Shown here in pieces: positions 10,163 to 21,229 of a stretch of 64,000 nucleotides of DNA. This stretch comes from Malaya genurostris. Lineage: Eukaryota > Arthropoda > Insecta > Diptera > Culicidae. Below the pieces are notes generated by a model, which was not told the DNA's origin, did no database searches, and was given only the letters and a program-made list of their open reading frames with translations. The stretch spans positions 64,704,172 to 64,768,171 of the forward strand of contig NC_080571.1 of the NCBI RefSeq assembly GCF_030247185.1, given 5' to 3'. Positions within the stretch are counted from its first letter, which is position 1, and every line of letters starts with the position of its first letter. The position numbers were made by a program, and so were the translations under genes.

Positions 10163-10777
10163 TGTGCTGACGGTGTCTCGTGCATTCATATCGGGAAACA
10201 ATGAGACGACAGGTCCTCGATGTTGCTGTCGTGTGTCTTGTTTCGGGGAGAGTTGCTCAGCAAATGATAGGAAAAGTGAACCATTCAACTTTTATATGGA
10301 TGCTCTTGTATAGATACAGACATCTCGCGTTCTGATTGGCTGGTGCTGTCATGGGTTAAATCAAACAGGTTTTTCAATAGTGTACTATTGAAAAACTTCA
10401 ATATTGTTGTAATACACGTTCAAGTTGAATATTTTCGATTCTATTGGTAGTTAGATTATATAAATCCTTCTACAGATCACTGAGCTATGAGCTTTCAAAA
10501 TACGAGAAAGGCAAACGCGCCATATGAATTATCCTCTTTGATACTCGTTTATACCAAACATTTCAGAAAAGTTTAATTGTGAACTATTTAAGAATATGTC
10601 ACACAACTGAAAGTTTTAGCATAAAATTGTGATCATATTTCCGATGGCATGTAGCAAGAATTATGTTGATTCGTTAGATATAACAGGAGATATTCACGAT
10701 CAAAAACTTATCACTCTCTCAGAGGGTAAATTTTGAAAAGGCGCCCCATAGTAAAGTAAGTCGTATTCACGACAAAA

Positions 10778-13516
10778 GCTTCAGCCTTCATCTCGTTTAG
10801 AAGGAACGGAACTCCAGATAATTATCGGAAATACGCGGCGTTAGAATTTCAAATGAAAAGTCTGATTAAAGCTAAGAAACGCGGTTACTGGCGAAGGTTT
10901 GTTGACGGATTAACGAGAGAAACAGCAACGAGCACTCTTTGGAATACGGCCCGCCGCATGCGCAATCGAAATCACGCGAACGAAAGCGAGGAATATTCTA
11001 ACCGCTGGATATTTGATTTCGCTAAGAAAGTATGTCCTGATTCTGTTCCGGAACAGAAGATATCCCGCGTCGCGACATTGAATACAAACGAAACACCGTT
11101 TTCGATGGTAGAGTTCTCACTTGCGCTCTTGTCGTGTAACAATAGAGCCCCGGGGTTAGACAGAATTAAATTCAACTTGTTGAAAAATCTGCCCGACTCT
11201 GCCAAAAGGCGCTTGTTGAATTTATTCAACAAGTTCCTCGAGGGTAATATTGTCCCACACGAATGGAGAAAAGTGAGAGTTATTACTATTCAAAAACCTG
11301 GAAAACCAGCCTCCGATCACAATTCGTATCGGCCGATTGCTATGCTTTCCTGTATTCGGAAATTGTTGGAGAAAATGATTCTCTTCCGTCTAGACAATTG
11401 GGTCGAAACAAATGGATTGCTTTCAGGTACACAATTTGGGTTCCGCAGGGGCAAAGGAACGAACGATTGTCTAGCGTTGCTCTCAACAGAAATTCAAATG
11501 GCATTTGCTCGTAAAGAACAAATGGCATCAGTTTTCCTCGACATCAAGGGGGCATTCGATTCAGTTTCCATTAACGTTCTATCTGAGAAGTTGCATCAGC
11601 ATGGTCTTTCACCAGTTTTGAACAACTTTTTATATAATCTATTGTCCGAGAAACACATGCATTTTGAGCATGGTGATTTGACGACAAAGCGATTCAGTTA
11701 CATGGGTCTTCCTCAGGGCTCATGCTTAAGCCCCCTTTTATACAACTTTTACGTAAATAACATTGATGAATGTATCAACACATCTTGCACGCTAAGACAA
11801 CTTGCCGACGACAGTGTTGTGTCTATTATAGGACCCAAAGCTGCCGATCTCCAAGGACCATTGCAAGATACCCTCGACAACTTGTCGACATGGGCTTTTC
11901 AAATGGGTATCGAGTTCTCTACGGAGAAAACTGAGCTGGTTGTATTTTCAAGGAAGCGAGAACCTGCGCAATTACAGCTTCAACTAGGGGGTGAAACAAT
12001 AGCTCAGGTTTTCACATTTAAATATCTCGGGGTCTGGTTCGATTCCAAAGGTACCTGGGGATGTCACATTAGGTATTTGAAACGAAAATGCCTACAGAGA
12101 ATCAATTTCCTTCGTACAATAACCGGAACTTGGTGGGGCTCTCACCCAGGAGACCTGATCAGGTTGTACAAAACGACGATATTGTCAGTAATGGAATATG
12201 GATGTTTCTGTTTCCGCTCCGCTACGAATATTCATTTCATTAAACTGGAAAGAATTCAGTATCGTTGTTTACGTATTGCCTTGGGTTGCATGCAATCAAC
12301 CCATACGATGAGTCTTGAAGTGCTGGCGGGCGTCTTACCGTTGAAAAACAGGTTCTGGGATCTCTCATATCGACTGCTAATCCGATGCGACATTTTGAAT
12401 CCGATGGTGATAGAAAACTTTGAAAAGCTCGTCGAGCTTAATTCACAAACCCGTTTTATGTCCTTGTATTTTGACTACATGGCTCAGAATATAAATCCTT
12501 CTTCGTTTGTTCCTAATCGTGTTCATTTTGTGGATACTTCTAATTCTACTGTGTTTTTCGACACATCCATGAAAGAAGAAATTCGTGGAATCCCGGATCC
12601 TGTACGCCCTCAAGAGATCCCAAAAATTTTTAATAATAAATTTAAAGAAGTCGACTGTAATAAAATGTTTTACACTGACGGATCATATCTAGACGGGTCC
12701 ACTGGCTTCGGTATATTCAATGTAAATTTCACCGCTTCCTATAAACTCAGTGATCCAGCTTCAGTTTACGTCGCAGAACTAGCTGCAATTCAGTATACCC
12801 TTGAGATCATTGACACTCTGCCCACAGATCACTACTTCATTGTATCGGACAGTCTCAGTTCCATTGAGGCTCTCCGTTCAGTGAAGCCTGGAAAGCACTC
12901 ACCGTATTTCCTGGGGAAAATACGGGAACAATTGAGTGCTTTATCTGCAAAATCATACCAGATTACCTTGGTTTGGGTCCCCTCACATTGTTCCATACGG
13001 GGCAATGAGAGGGCGGACTCGTTAGCCAAGGTGGGCGCACTAGAAGGTGATATCTATGAAAGACCAATCTGCTTCAATGAATTTTTCAGTTGCTGTCGTC
13101 AGAAAACTCTAGCTAGCTGGCAGAATACATGGAATAGTGGAACTCTGGGACGATGGTTACACTCAATAATCCCACAGGTATCGACGAAAGCTTGGTTCCG
13201 GGGGTTAGACGTGAGCCGAGACTTTATTCGTGTAATGTCAAGGCTCATGTCTAATCATTATATGTTCAGCGCACATCTCCGTCGTGTGGGGCTCGCTGAG
13301 AGTGGTGTCTGCGTTTGCGGTGAGGGTTATCATGACATCGAACATGTTGTTTGGACATGTGTCGAGTATTGTGATGCCAGGTCCCAACTCATAGGTTCCC
13401 TTCGGGCCCGAGGTATACCAACCTTCGTACTAGTCCGCGACGTCTTGGCAACTCGAAATCTTCCTTATATGACTCTCATCTATAACTTCTTGAAAACTAT
13501 CAATGCTCAAATTTAG
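10778..13516 (+). pseudogene. ORF2 second part: reverse transcriptase, RNase H, zinc motif
   Basis: Continuation of ORF2 after the insert; together with 7707-8648 it makes 1,226 codons in one frame. It holds the fingers and palm of the RT (RPIAMLSCIRKLLEK, FLDIKGAFDSVS, GLPQGSCLSPLLYN, catalytic LADD near combined residue 655). It also holds a complete RNase H (FYTDGS, ELAAIQ, SDSLSS, NERADSLAK, giving the D-E-D-D set) and a C-terminal CxC...H...H...C motif (CVCGEGYHDIEHVVWTC). The first in-frame ATG of this half is at 10853, inside the linker, so an RT-RNase H protein without endonuclease could in principle be made. The frame is otherwise intact to a TAG. Confidence 0.9.
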
Positions 13517-13964
13517 TGCTCTCCCTATCTCTTTCTCGTCTACAGCTCTACCGCACTCTTCTTTACGTTGCTAGAAGTATGGCCTGTGTAAACGATGCTT
13601 CGGAGCATGCACCTGCCTTGAACTGACTGAGTTGCTGGAAGCTACCCAAAAACGTCACATTAACGTCAGAACACACCAACGAAGCATCCCAATCCAGAAT
13701 AATCTCTTCATTGCTACAAGCTGAAAAACATGAAGATTCATCGAACGCAAAATGTGTCTAAAAGATGTATGCCACAAACCAATGATGTATTCAAATTTCA
13801 ATTCAATACCGTGTAGGTCCCACCCTCCCTATGTCCCCTTACTAACTGGGGAGTATGCCGCCCCGTAATACGGCATCCCTTTCTCTCTCCCTAACAACAA
13901 GACAATCGGCCACGTTAAGCTAAAGCAAATGAGCCTAATAAAAATTTTATTTGGAAAAAAAAAA

Positions 13965-13978
13965 ATCTCGGTATATCA
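13965..13978 (+). repeat. target-site duplication at the 3' end of the right retrotransposon
   Basis: ATCTCGGTATATCA follows the poly-A tail directly. Its partner is not at the 5' end of this element but, inverted, at 3876-3889. The leading A could belong to the tail, leaving at least 13 matching bases. Confidence 0.85.
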
Positions 13979-14703
13979 AGTGATATCAGCGCTAATGTGA
14001 ACATGGTATTAGTTGTATCATTACACAATTAATATCGTAGATAAATTGAACCAAGTTTTTTCTTGATATAAAGATATAGCAGAATTGAGTCAACGAGGAC
14101 ATTGCCGATAACATTAACTCATCTTTGGTTGACATGTAAAAAATAGTCAGTTTATTTCAACAATAAACTCAGCCGGAACAAATATATTTTTGGTTTTGGT
14201 TAGACTAAAATTTTTATTCAAATCAAACAGAGATCATTGATTTTGTTGAAGGGAGTAATTGGCTCGTAACAATCATATTCCAGCTTGAAATAAATATGAG
14301 TCAAATTTAAAAATCTAGTGACAGTTTTGTTATTTTAAACATGCTCAATTTCTCTGCGTGTACCAAATAGGCTGTTAAGTAACGTTACCATACAAAAATG
14401 ACAATTTTCTTGAACAATTTTTAGCAAAAACGATAAAAGAAATGGTTTGTTTATAATCCATTTTAGTATAACTCTCGCTCAGTGAAACATCCCCACAGTT
14501 TCAATACCACAATATATATACACGTTTCCATACACTCTGATTTACAATTACCACTCGAACCGTTTGTAGTATTGTTCTGTTATAGTTTTGCAGCAAAATA
14601 CTGTTTAAAATTATTTGAGCGTGCTCACCCAACTGTTTTATCGACAGTGTCAAAAGAGATAGAAAAAAACATTATAAATGTTTGGCGTTGCTCTCGTTTC
14701 ATT
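13979..14703. other. no gene; GATATC-type flank and an old repeat fragment
   Basis: Bases 13979-14005 match the flank at about 4310-4337 (a block with CAGCGCTAATGTGAACAT). Bases 14154-14366 are an inverted, diverged copy of the left 220 bp of the repeat at 22205-23380, ending in TTCTCTGCGTGTA. I see no coding potential. Confidence 0.6.
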
Positions 14704-15954
14704 AGCGGCCCTTACACGAGCATTAAAAATGTCATTTTAAATGATGACTAAGTATCCCAAGTAACAATTCGACTGCCTTATGGTTTTGATTGTAATTTAT
14801 AGGAGTTTTGTAATTGATTTTTCAATCACTACCTGTTTTATGACAACTATAATAAGTGTCTCTTTTAACCAGTAATATCATAGTTTTCAAAGCTTCTATA
14901 AAACCCTTTACCTACACTAAAAATAAAACAATTTGCACTAGAATAAAACCATGCAAACACTCTTAATATTGCTTTCAAACATTTTCTTTAAAACATTATT
15001 ATCATTATTATCAGTTAAATTCTTTCATAAATCTAGTTTTGTGTGTGTGCGTGTTCATTCTATGACAATTTCACTCAGAGTAAATTTGAGGATTCTAAAG
15101 TACATTTATGACACATTAGTTGTAGGCTGTTTGATTTATTGCTTCTTAGGTTAAGTGTAATTTGCATTAAAAGAAATTTCATGACCGCCATTATGATGTT
15201 CTATACCGTAGCATTTATTGACATCTAATAAACTTCGAAATGCAAAAACGAGGAAATATGTTGGACTTTCATGATTCATTTTCAGATCGTATGCACAAGT
15301 TTTATCGTCACAGAATAGTTTTATACAAAAATGACGATGAATCACAAAAAATAATTTTCATTAATCATGGAGACTATCGCAAAAGCCGCATTTATTTCAA
15401 GGCGATTAGTTATAATTCTTATTTTTATCCTTACATTCACGATAAAAATAAAAGCGCATTAAGTTTTTACGTTCGGAAAAGGTCTCAAACTCGTAATTAA
15501 AATATAATATATTCTTACTGATTGCATTCAAAGTAGACATGACACACAAAGTCAAGAAAAATATCATCAAAACGACAGTTTATTCACAGCGGTATTCATT
15601 CCATCCAAAGAAATTTAATGTTGATCGTAAAGCTGGTTTCAAAATTTTCTTGAATTTGGAGTTTTAAAGCAAGTTTATGCTGATTCTTCATTTTGATTTA
15701 TAAACCTTATGAAGAATGGTCCACTTTGCAGGAACATGCTCTTATGGAGGTTTTCAGTAGGCTTTCGTGGAGTTTAAAGTTTTATTGCAAGATTTATTAT
15801 GTAGCATTGAAGACAGCTACAAGTATTTAATAATATTAAAAATGTTACTTGGGAATGATGTATTTCAAATTTGTTAGAAATCTCGTCATTAGTGCACCAT
15901 TACACGTTCATTAAAATGATAATGACATTTTTAATGACTCGTGTAAGGGCCGCT
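14704..15954. mobile_element. MITE pair, nested: AGCGGCCC-ended outer, TCCCAAGTAACA-ended inner
   Basis: The outer ends AGCGGCCCTTACACGAG and its inverse at 15937-15954 form terminal inverted repeats that extend, with mismatches, through ATTAAAAATGTCAT. ATT flanks both sides. Just inside, TCCCAAGTAACA at 14755-14766 and its exact inverse at 15843-15854 bound a second element of about 1.1 kb. The interior has short open frames but nothing that resembles a transposase. A related outer fragment lies near 21230-21310, and end motifs recur at 17466 and 41769. Confidence 0.6.
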
Positions 15955-17054
15955 ATTCATTTAACGTTGATTTGAACTCTATTGATGAATGTAAATCTAA
16001 TGGATTTGAGTCTATCCTAGAGCAGACCAGCCGCTTTATCCAATTGAGCTACAGCTGTATTCGAGTTATTCATGCATATTTCCTCATAATATATTCCACA
16101 TTTGTGCCACTTTACAGAAATTACAAACCTTAGAAGTTTATTCTAACGGTTTTTAGCAAGCTGTAATCCAAAAATCCGAATTGATCAGGACTATTCATAA
16201 ATTCAATATACAAATGAAGCAATGAGTGTAATATTTACATTTAACAATGTATATTAATGATGATCACCATGTATTACTGTTATATTAAGTATAAAAAATT
16301 GATGTTATGTTCCATAGAAGGTATTAGCTACTCTAAATGTGGTTTAGAATAATCCAGTTGGGCTGACGGGAAATAAAACTTTTGAATTCGCTCATTTATT
16401 ACAGCAGGTGGTTGGAGCATTATTAAAAAAGCCATATAAAACTATACCACAACAGTAATAGCCATAGTGAATTCATATCATATGGTTCAGCAGAAGTTCT
16501 TAATCATTATTTTAATCACATGCTATTTTTTGTTACTACAGCATATTATAAAATAACCATGTCATATGCGTACAATACTTTGTAGTTGAACAAAACCCGT
16601 GCTTTTCGTTAAATCAAACACATACCATAACAAATGAGGTTACCACAGCACAAAAGATTTTTATATAGTTTGAACTATAGCAGTTGCTATTTTTAATTAT
16701 GCGGGCTAGGTCAAGGATCAAAATAAAATTAAATTTTTTAAAAACAAACAGCAGATTTAACACACAAAGAAGTTGCGTTGTGCAGTTTACCTGTTTTTGT
16801 TATCATGAAGCTGTTGGGTAGTGCAGTTCCACAGTAAACATTTTTTGAAAAATATATATTTCTGCGTATGAAATATCATACGCTAGGATTTTTCAAAGAC
16901 TTTCAAAAATAAAGTTTGTCGTTTCTATAAGCACAATATTATTTTTTTGTGTAGGTTTCAATGTGATTTGATTTGAACAAGATTTGAAGTGATTTACACT
17001 TGCAATTGAAGTGTCAAATCAAATGCGGCAATATTAAGTGTAAAACACTTTAAT
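15955..17054. other. no gene recognised
   Basis: AT-rich sequence with no credible coding region. A weak tRNA-like segment on the minus strand at about 16010-16070 is discussed under rejected items. Confidence 0.5.
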
Positions 17055-17396
17055 CTAGAGATGGGCAAAACAGTTCATTTCAAAGAACCGTTCAGTGATG
17101 CAGAGTTCTGTTAAAAGAACTAGTTCTCCAGAGCCGTTTGTTCGTTCTATTCATAGTTGGTTTGTTTGTTCAAAGACTAAACGAGAACTTACTTTTGTAA
17201 GCTTAAGCGAGCAAAAAAAAAGGTCCCTCGAAGTAGAACTGCGGTTTCGTGATGAAACTTTCTTATTAGTATCGTTCTTGAAAAAAGCGGACTTTGAACT
17301 GAAGAATTACCGTTCTCGAAAGAAGAACTATAGCTCGTTCATTCTTTCAAACGAACTAGTTCTTTTGAACTGTTCGCGAACGAATTGCCCATCTCT
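17055..17396. mobile_element. hAT-type MITE, 342 bp
   Basis: The ends AGAGATGGGCAA and TTGCCCATCTCT are inverted repeats, flanked by the 8-bp direct repeat ACTTTAAT (17047-17054 and 17397-17404). An 8-bp duplication is typical of hAT transposons. The interior is rich in GAAC/GTTC motifs and itself partly palindromic, so the whole can fold back. It encodes no transposase. Confidence 0.8.
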
Positions 17397-17512
17397 ACTT
17401 TAATCCAACCCTTCGAATTTTATCAGTGTATACAGATTTTACACTGATAAAAATCGACAAGTTAAGCGGCCCTTACATCCCACATTATCGAAAATTTCAA
17501 TGACGGAATGAG

Positions 17513-18639
17513 CAGAGATGCCATTTATACAGATTTATCTGTATTATACAGATTTTTACATGCTCATACAGATTTAATACAGAGTATAGATTTTATACAG
17601 ATTTCCTCAACTTAATACAGATTTTTACAGATCTCACAGAAAGTAAGAATAAAAAACATTAATTTTTTACTTTTGCTTTATTAACGACTATGTATAGTAG
17701 TTCATATTTCTTTTTTCTTTTTGCGATACTCACCTAACCAGATACCATCTTTGTAGAAACAGAAATTGAAAATTATAGAATGATAGTACACAAGGGAGAG
17801 CAAGGATGTGAATATATATAGCGGAAAGGTGAGACGTGACAGAGGGTCATTGAAGCAAGCAGAAATCGATTTGGTTACTTAAATTTTTCCTTCTACCAGA
17901 GGAGTCGGTCTTAGGCATCTGAACAATGCGAATCGCTCGAGTCACTGGTATGTCGGAAAGTAGTGATAAAGGTATTTACCATTTACTATCCGAACCAGTA
18001 AAAGACCCTCTGTCACGTCTCACCATCCCGTTTTATATTTTCACATCCATACTCTGCCTTGGTACTATCATTCTATAATTTTCATTTTCTGTTTTTACAA
18101 GAATGGTCTCTGGTTAGGTGAATATAGCAAAAAGAAAAAAATTAAACTTTTCTGTCTGAGCAATCTTTTAGTATTTGATTCCAGTGACGAGATAAAAGTC
18201 TATCAATCAACGGACAAATCACAATATCAAAATCTGTTGTGAAATCCATTTATATTATAATTTGAAACCAATTTGAACTGATATCCAAGGAAGTAATGGC
18301 ATCATGATACTTTACTGTCAAACTGAGAGTTGTATGACCCGACTTGACGTTGCAGTTTAGGCGTTGAAATTCCATGTCAAATTATGAAGTCTACATTTTC
18401 AAACTAGATAAATATATGGAATTACAATTCAATTGTTGTGGATAAAATAAATAAAAAAAACTATGAAATTTCGTCGTTGTATATGCTTGTGAGCGCGGCA
18501 ATGACTGATTGAATCTACCATCCTACAAGCACAATCTATTGGAATAACATCTTTTAACGTCATTTTGTTGTGAGAATTTCATTTTATTAGTGAATACAGA
18601 TTAATGAATGAATGATTATGAAAATATCTGGCATCTCTG
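17513..18639. mobile_element. non-autonomous hAT element, 1,127 bp, with a nested foldback MITE
   Basis: It begins CAGAGATGCCA and ends TGGCATCTCTG, and is flanked by the 8-bp direct repeat GGAATGAG (17505-17512 and 18640-18647). The first 130 bp carry many TACAGATTT motifs. A foldback element sits inside at 17708-18145. A related right end (AACCTGGCATCTCTGG) recurs at about 49362-49376. No transposase is seen. Confidence 0.8.
17708..18145. mobile_element. foldback MITE with inverted arms of over 100 bp
   Basis: The left arm (CTTTTTGCGATACTCACC...) and the right arm pair over more than 100 bp with few mismatches, leaving a loop of roughly 180 bp. No coding potential. Confidence 0.7.
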
Positions 18640-19280
18640 GGAATGAGCAATGAATTCTTACTCGACTGCATGATTTTTTAGTGCTCGATCGGTTCAGTGC
18701 TAGAATTTTCGCCTGAGTTGGCTGCTCGATCAACCTGTTTGACAGTGACATTATAAATGTCATTGAATATTCGCTCATTTTATGAATGTGTTAGTGTGAA
18801 ATTTAGGCGACTTAAGCCATTTCACTACACTCCAGCTAGAGGAAATGGATGATGCTGACTAAGGTAGGCCGTTTTGTTAATTTCCAGCGAATTTCAATAG
18901 TTTATGTTGGATTCTAAGAAGAACTGGTTATTTACTAGTTCTGTATATCCGAAAAACATGAAGATTTAAATTTGTATATTGAGTTATATAGTTTTCGTTT
19001 AAAAATAAACTGAAAATCAGTACGAAAACGTGCAAAATCAGGAAAGAAGAAGAAGAAGACGAATTGACAATTCAGTCCGCATCTTCTCACTCAATTCCGA
19101 ATGATTTCCGAATCAACCGGTTGTAGGCGAACCGGTTCATTCGGAATCGGTTGTTGCACTGGAGTTGGAATTGATTCGGAATCCATTATGATTTCCACAT
19201 GAAATTCCGAATGAAAATTTCTCGCTGATTCGGAATTGATTCGGAATCCATTCGGATCTGATAATGTGGGCACGAGAATT
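18640..19280. other. no gene; ATTCGGAAT-rich patch at 19088-19265
   Basis: Mostly unremarkable AT-rich DNA. At 19088-19265 the partly palindromic words ATTCGGAAT and ATTCCGAAT occur repeatedly on both strands. A GAAGAAGAAGAAGA run lies at about 19044. Confidence 0.5.
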
Positions 19281-19535
19281 CTCAATTAATTTTTCAAAAG
19301 GGCGTATAAGCAAGTGACAGTTCCTCCTTGTTTACTTTCTCTTCTATTAATTACCAAGCGGTTTCCACGTTTATCACTCAACTCTTTGCATGAAATGATA
19401 CCCGAAACTTTCGACTTTCAAACAGAATAGTGATATCAAAGAAAATCTTTTTCATCACACCACAATAATCGAAAGAAAGAGTGATTAAAGAGAAACTGTC
19501 ACTTGCTTATACGCCCTAATGAAAAATCAACCGAG
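19281..19535. mobile_element. MITE, AAAGGGCGTATAAGC family, intact copy
   Basis: The ends CAAAAGGGCGTATAAGCAAG and the inverse CTTGCTTATACGCCCTAATG form long inverted repeats, including CAAGTGACAGTTTCTC. This copy shows the uninterrupted state of the site that the histone-family element occupies in the copy at 19811-21229. Confidence 0.75.
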
Positions 19536-19552
19536 AATTATAAATCTGCATA

Positions 19553-19792
19553 AAATGTTCAAACGACGAATGTAACAATGATAGATTCTCTTTGTTTACT
19601 TTCTCTTTCGATTATAGCAAAACATTCCTGCTTTTTTCGGTAATTTCATCAGTGCAGATTCAAAGATGGTACCTTTAGTTATTACTATCGGTAAATAATT
19701 GGAGTGAAGGATTGCTAAGAGTACCGTAATAATCGAAAGAGAAAGTAAACAAAGAGAATCTCTCATTATTACATTCGTCGTTTTGAACATTT
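19553..19792. mobile_element. MITE, AAATGTTCAAACGACG family
   Basis: About 240 bp with inverted ends AAATGTTCAAACGACG and the inverse. Inside each end is a shared block GAGATTCTCTTTGTTTACTT that also occurs in the neighbouring MITEs and at 21596-21856, so these are related families. Confidence 0.7.
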
Positions 19793-19810
19793 CATACAGA
19801 AATGTCATTT

Positions 19811-21229
19811 CTCGGTTAATTTTTCAAAAGGGCGTATAAGCAAGTGACAGTTTCTCTTTGTTTACTTTCTCTTCTGTTAATTAATTACCAAGCGGTTTCC
19901 ACGTTACTCTTTGCATGAAATGATACCCGAAACTTTCGACTTTCAAACAGAATAGTGATATCAAAGAAAATCTTTTGTCGTGAATACGACTTACTTTACT
20001 ATAGGGTGCCTTTTCAAAATTTACCCTATGAGAGAGTGATAAGTTTTTGATCGTGAATATCTCTTGTTATATCTAACGAAGCAACATAATTTTTGCTACA
20101 CGCCATCGGAAATATGATCACAATTTAAAAAACTGATAAAATTATCAGTTGTGTGACATAATCTCAAATAATTCAAAATTAAACTTTTCTGAAATGTTTG
20201 GTGTAAACGAGTATCAAAGAGGATAATTCATAAGGCGCGTTTACCATAGCTCAGTGATCTGTGAAAGGATTTATATAATCTAACTACCAATAGAATCGAA
20301 ATTTTTCAACTTAAACGTGTATAGGAACAGCATTGAAGTATTTCAATAGTACACCATTGAAAAACCTGTCTCATTTGACCCATGTCAACACCAGCCAATC
20401 AGAACGCGTTCTGAGGAAGAGAACAAAATATCTGCTGCTGTACAACAAATCGTTCGAGAAAAATGTTCCGAAAAGTGTTGAATATCGTAGTGAGTTCCAC
20501 AATATGGTCCTTCTGAAAGGCAAAAATGTCCCGTACAGTATACTGATAGTTTCTTTCAATGAAATGCAAATCCGAAATGAAATAATCGATATTAAAATTC
20601 TGTATGTGGCTATTTTTATAGCCGTTAGGACCGCCCATTAGTGAAAAAGCTTCAAACGAAATCAGGTAAAAACAAGCCTCTCAACAAAAATTGGATCAGT
20701 TTGGATTCTATTGCCACTGCGAGCAGATGTATTATGTGTCGTTTGCAAAGCTAATTTCGCCTCCGACAAGAGCGATTACGTCTCAGCTGCGAGTCAATTG
20801 CATTGGTGATAAAGCAACTGTGGAGAGCATTACACAAAATCAGCTGTTCCAATGGCTCTAAAAGTTTTCTAAAGAACTATTAGGATTTCTTGCTCGCAAA
20901 TCGAAGGGAAATATCCTCAGTTTAGTGCAAATCTAGAACTGTTTGATTTGATTTTTGCAATTTTCGCTGTGTGAAATTCACAGTGAAGCCTTCTTTGTTT
21001 TTGCGAAAAATTTGGAAAAGGGGAATGTTTGCATAATTAATACAATTGATCAACTAATTGATATTCGGAAGTGTTAAAGAACATGTCAGTTGTTTTCGTA
21101 TTCACGACATCCATTTATGTCTCTGACATTACCAACCCACCTTTTTAATCATATCACAATAATCGAAAGAGAGAGTGATTAAAGAGAAACTGTCACTTGC
21201 TTATACGCCCTAATGAAAAATCAACCGAG
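19811..21229. mobile_element. MITE, AAAGGGCGTATAAGC family, interrupted by a histone-family element
   Basis: Same family as 19281-19535. Bases 19811-19976 and 21142-21229 are its halves; between them lies the element at 19977-21141, inserted in the T run that is intact at the matching position of the other copy. Confidence 0.75.
19977..21141 (+). mobile_element. Helentron/HINE-like element, histone-carrying family (copy 2)
   Basis: 1,165 bp starting GTCGTGAATACGAC and ending with the inverted motif, the ATGTCTCTGACAT hairpin and CCCACC, inserted in TTTT. The first 430 bp match copy 1 up to a CCAATCAGAACGCG motif (a CCAAT-box-like element) at about 20395. After that, different sequence follows, with no clear histone coding region. 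A 6-bp stem with a T4 loop (GGCTATTTTTATAGCC) lies at 20608-20623. The longest frame (20333-20641, 102 codons) resembles nothing I recognise. Confidence 0.7.

Larger units (their letters stand above)
8649..10773 (-). mobile_element. Helentron/HINE-like element carrying histone gene pieces (copy 1)
   Basis: The insert interrupts ORF2 between two AAAA runs. Read on the minus strand it starts GTCGTGAATACGAC, itself a short palindrome. Near the other end the inverted sequence recurs, followed by a hairpin (ATGTC-TCT-GACAT) and a terminus of the type CCCRCC. The same ends bound the copies at 19977-21141 and 49591-51036, each in a T run. Subterminal inverted repeats, a 3' hairpin, T-rich targets and gene capture fit Helentron-associated (HINE/DINE-like) elements; no transposase is present, so this class is inference. 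The 5' 450 bp is shared by all copies, while the middle here holds H2A- and H2B-like sequence. Confidence 0.7.
5832..13965 (+). mobile_element. I-type non-LTR retrotransposon, complete right copy with an insert
   Basis: Structure in order: 5' UTR (5832-6271), ORF1 (6272-7714), ORF2 from 7707, a foreign insert at 8649-10773, the rest of ORF2 (10778-13516), a 3' UTR of about 440 bp with an AATAAA-type signal near 13938, and a poly-A run ending at about 13965. Without the insert the element is about 6.0 kb. The insert is flanked by a 4-base A run on both sides; removing it restores the ORF2 frame exactly, as the left copy confirms. The 5' boundary is uncertain by about 3 bp because the bases TCA precede both copies. 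Confidence 0.9.

Noticed and set aside
16008..16075. Possible tRNA gene on the minus strand (TAGCTCAATTGG box A-like, CTCAAATCC box B-like)
   Set aside because: The spacing is right, but the anticodon stem does not pair and the acceptor ends do not match; at best a tRNA-derived relic.
20333..20641. 102-codon frame in histone-family copy 2 as a histone gene
   Set aside because: The peptide has no histone-fold motif, and the corresponding frame in copy 3 is disrupted.
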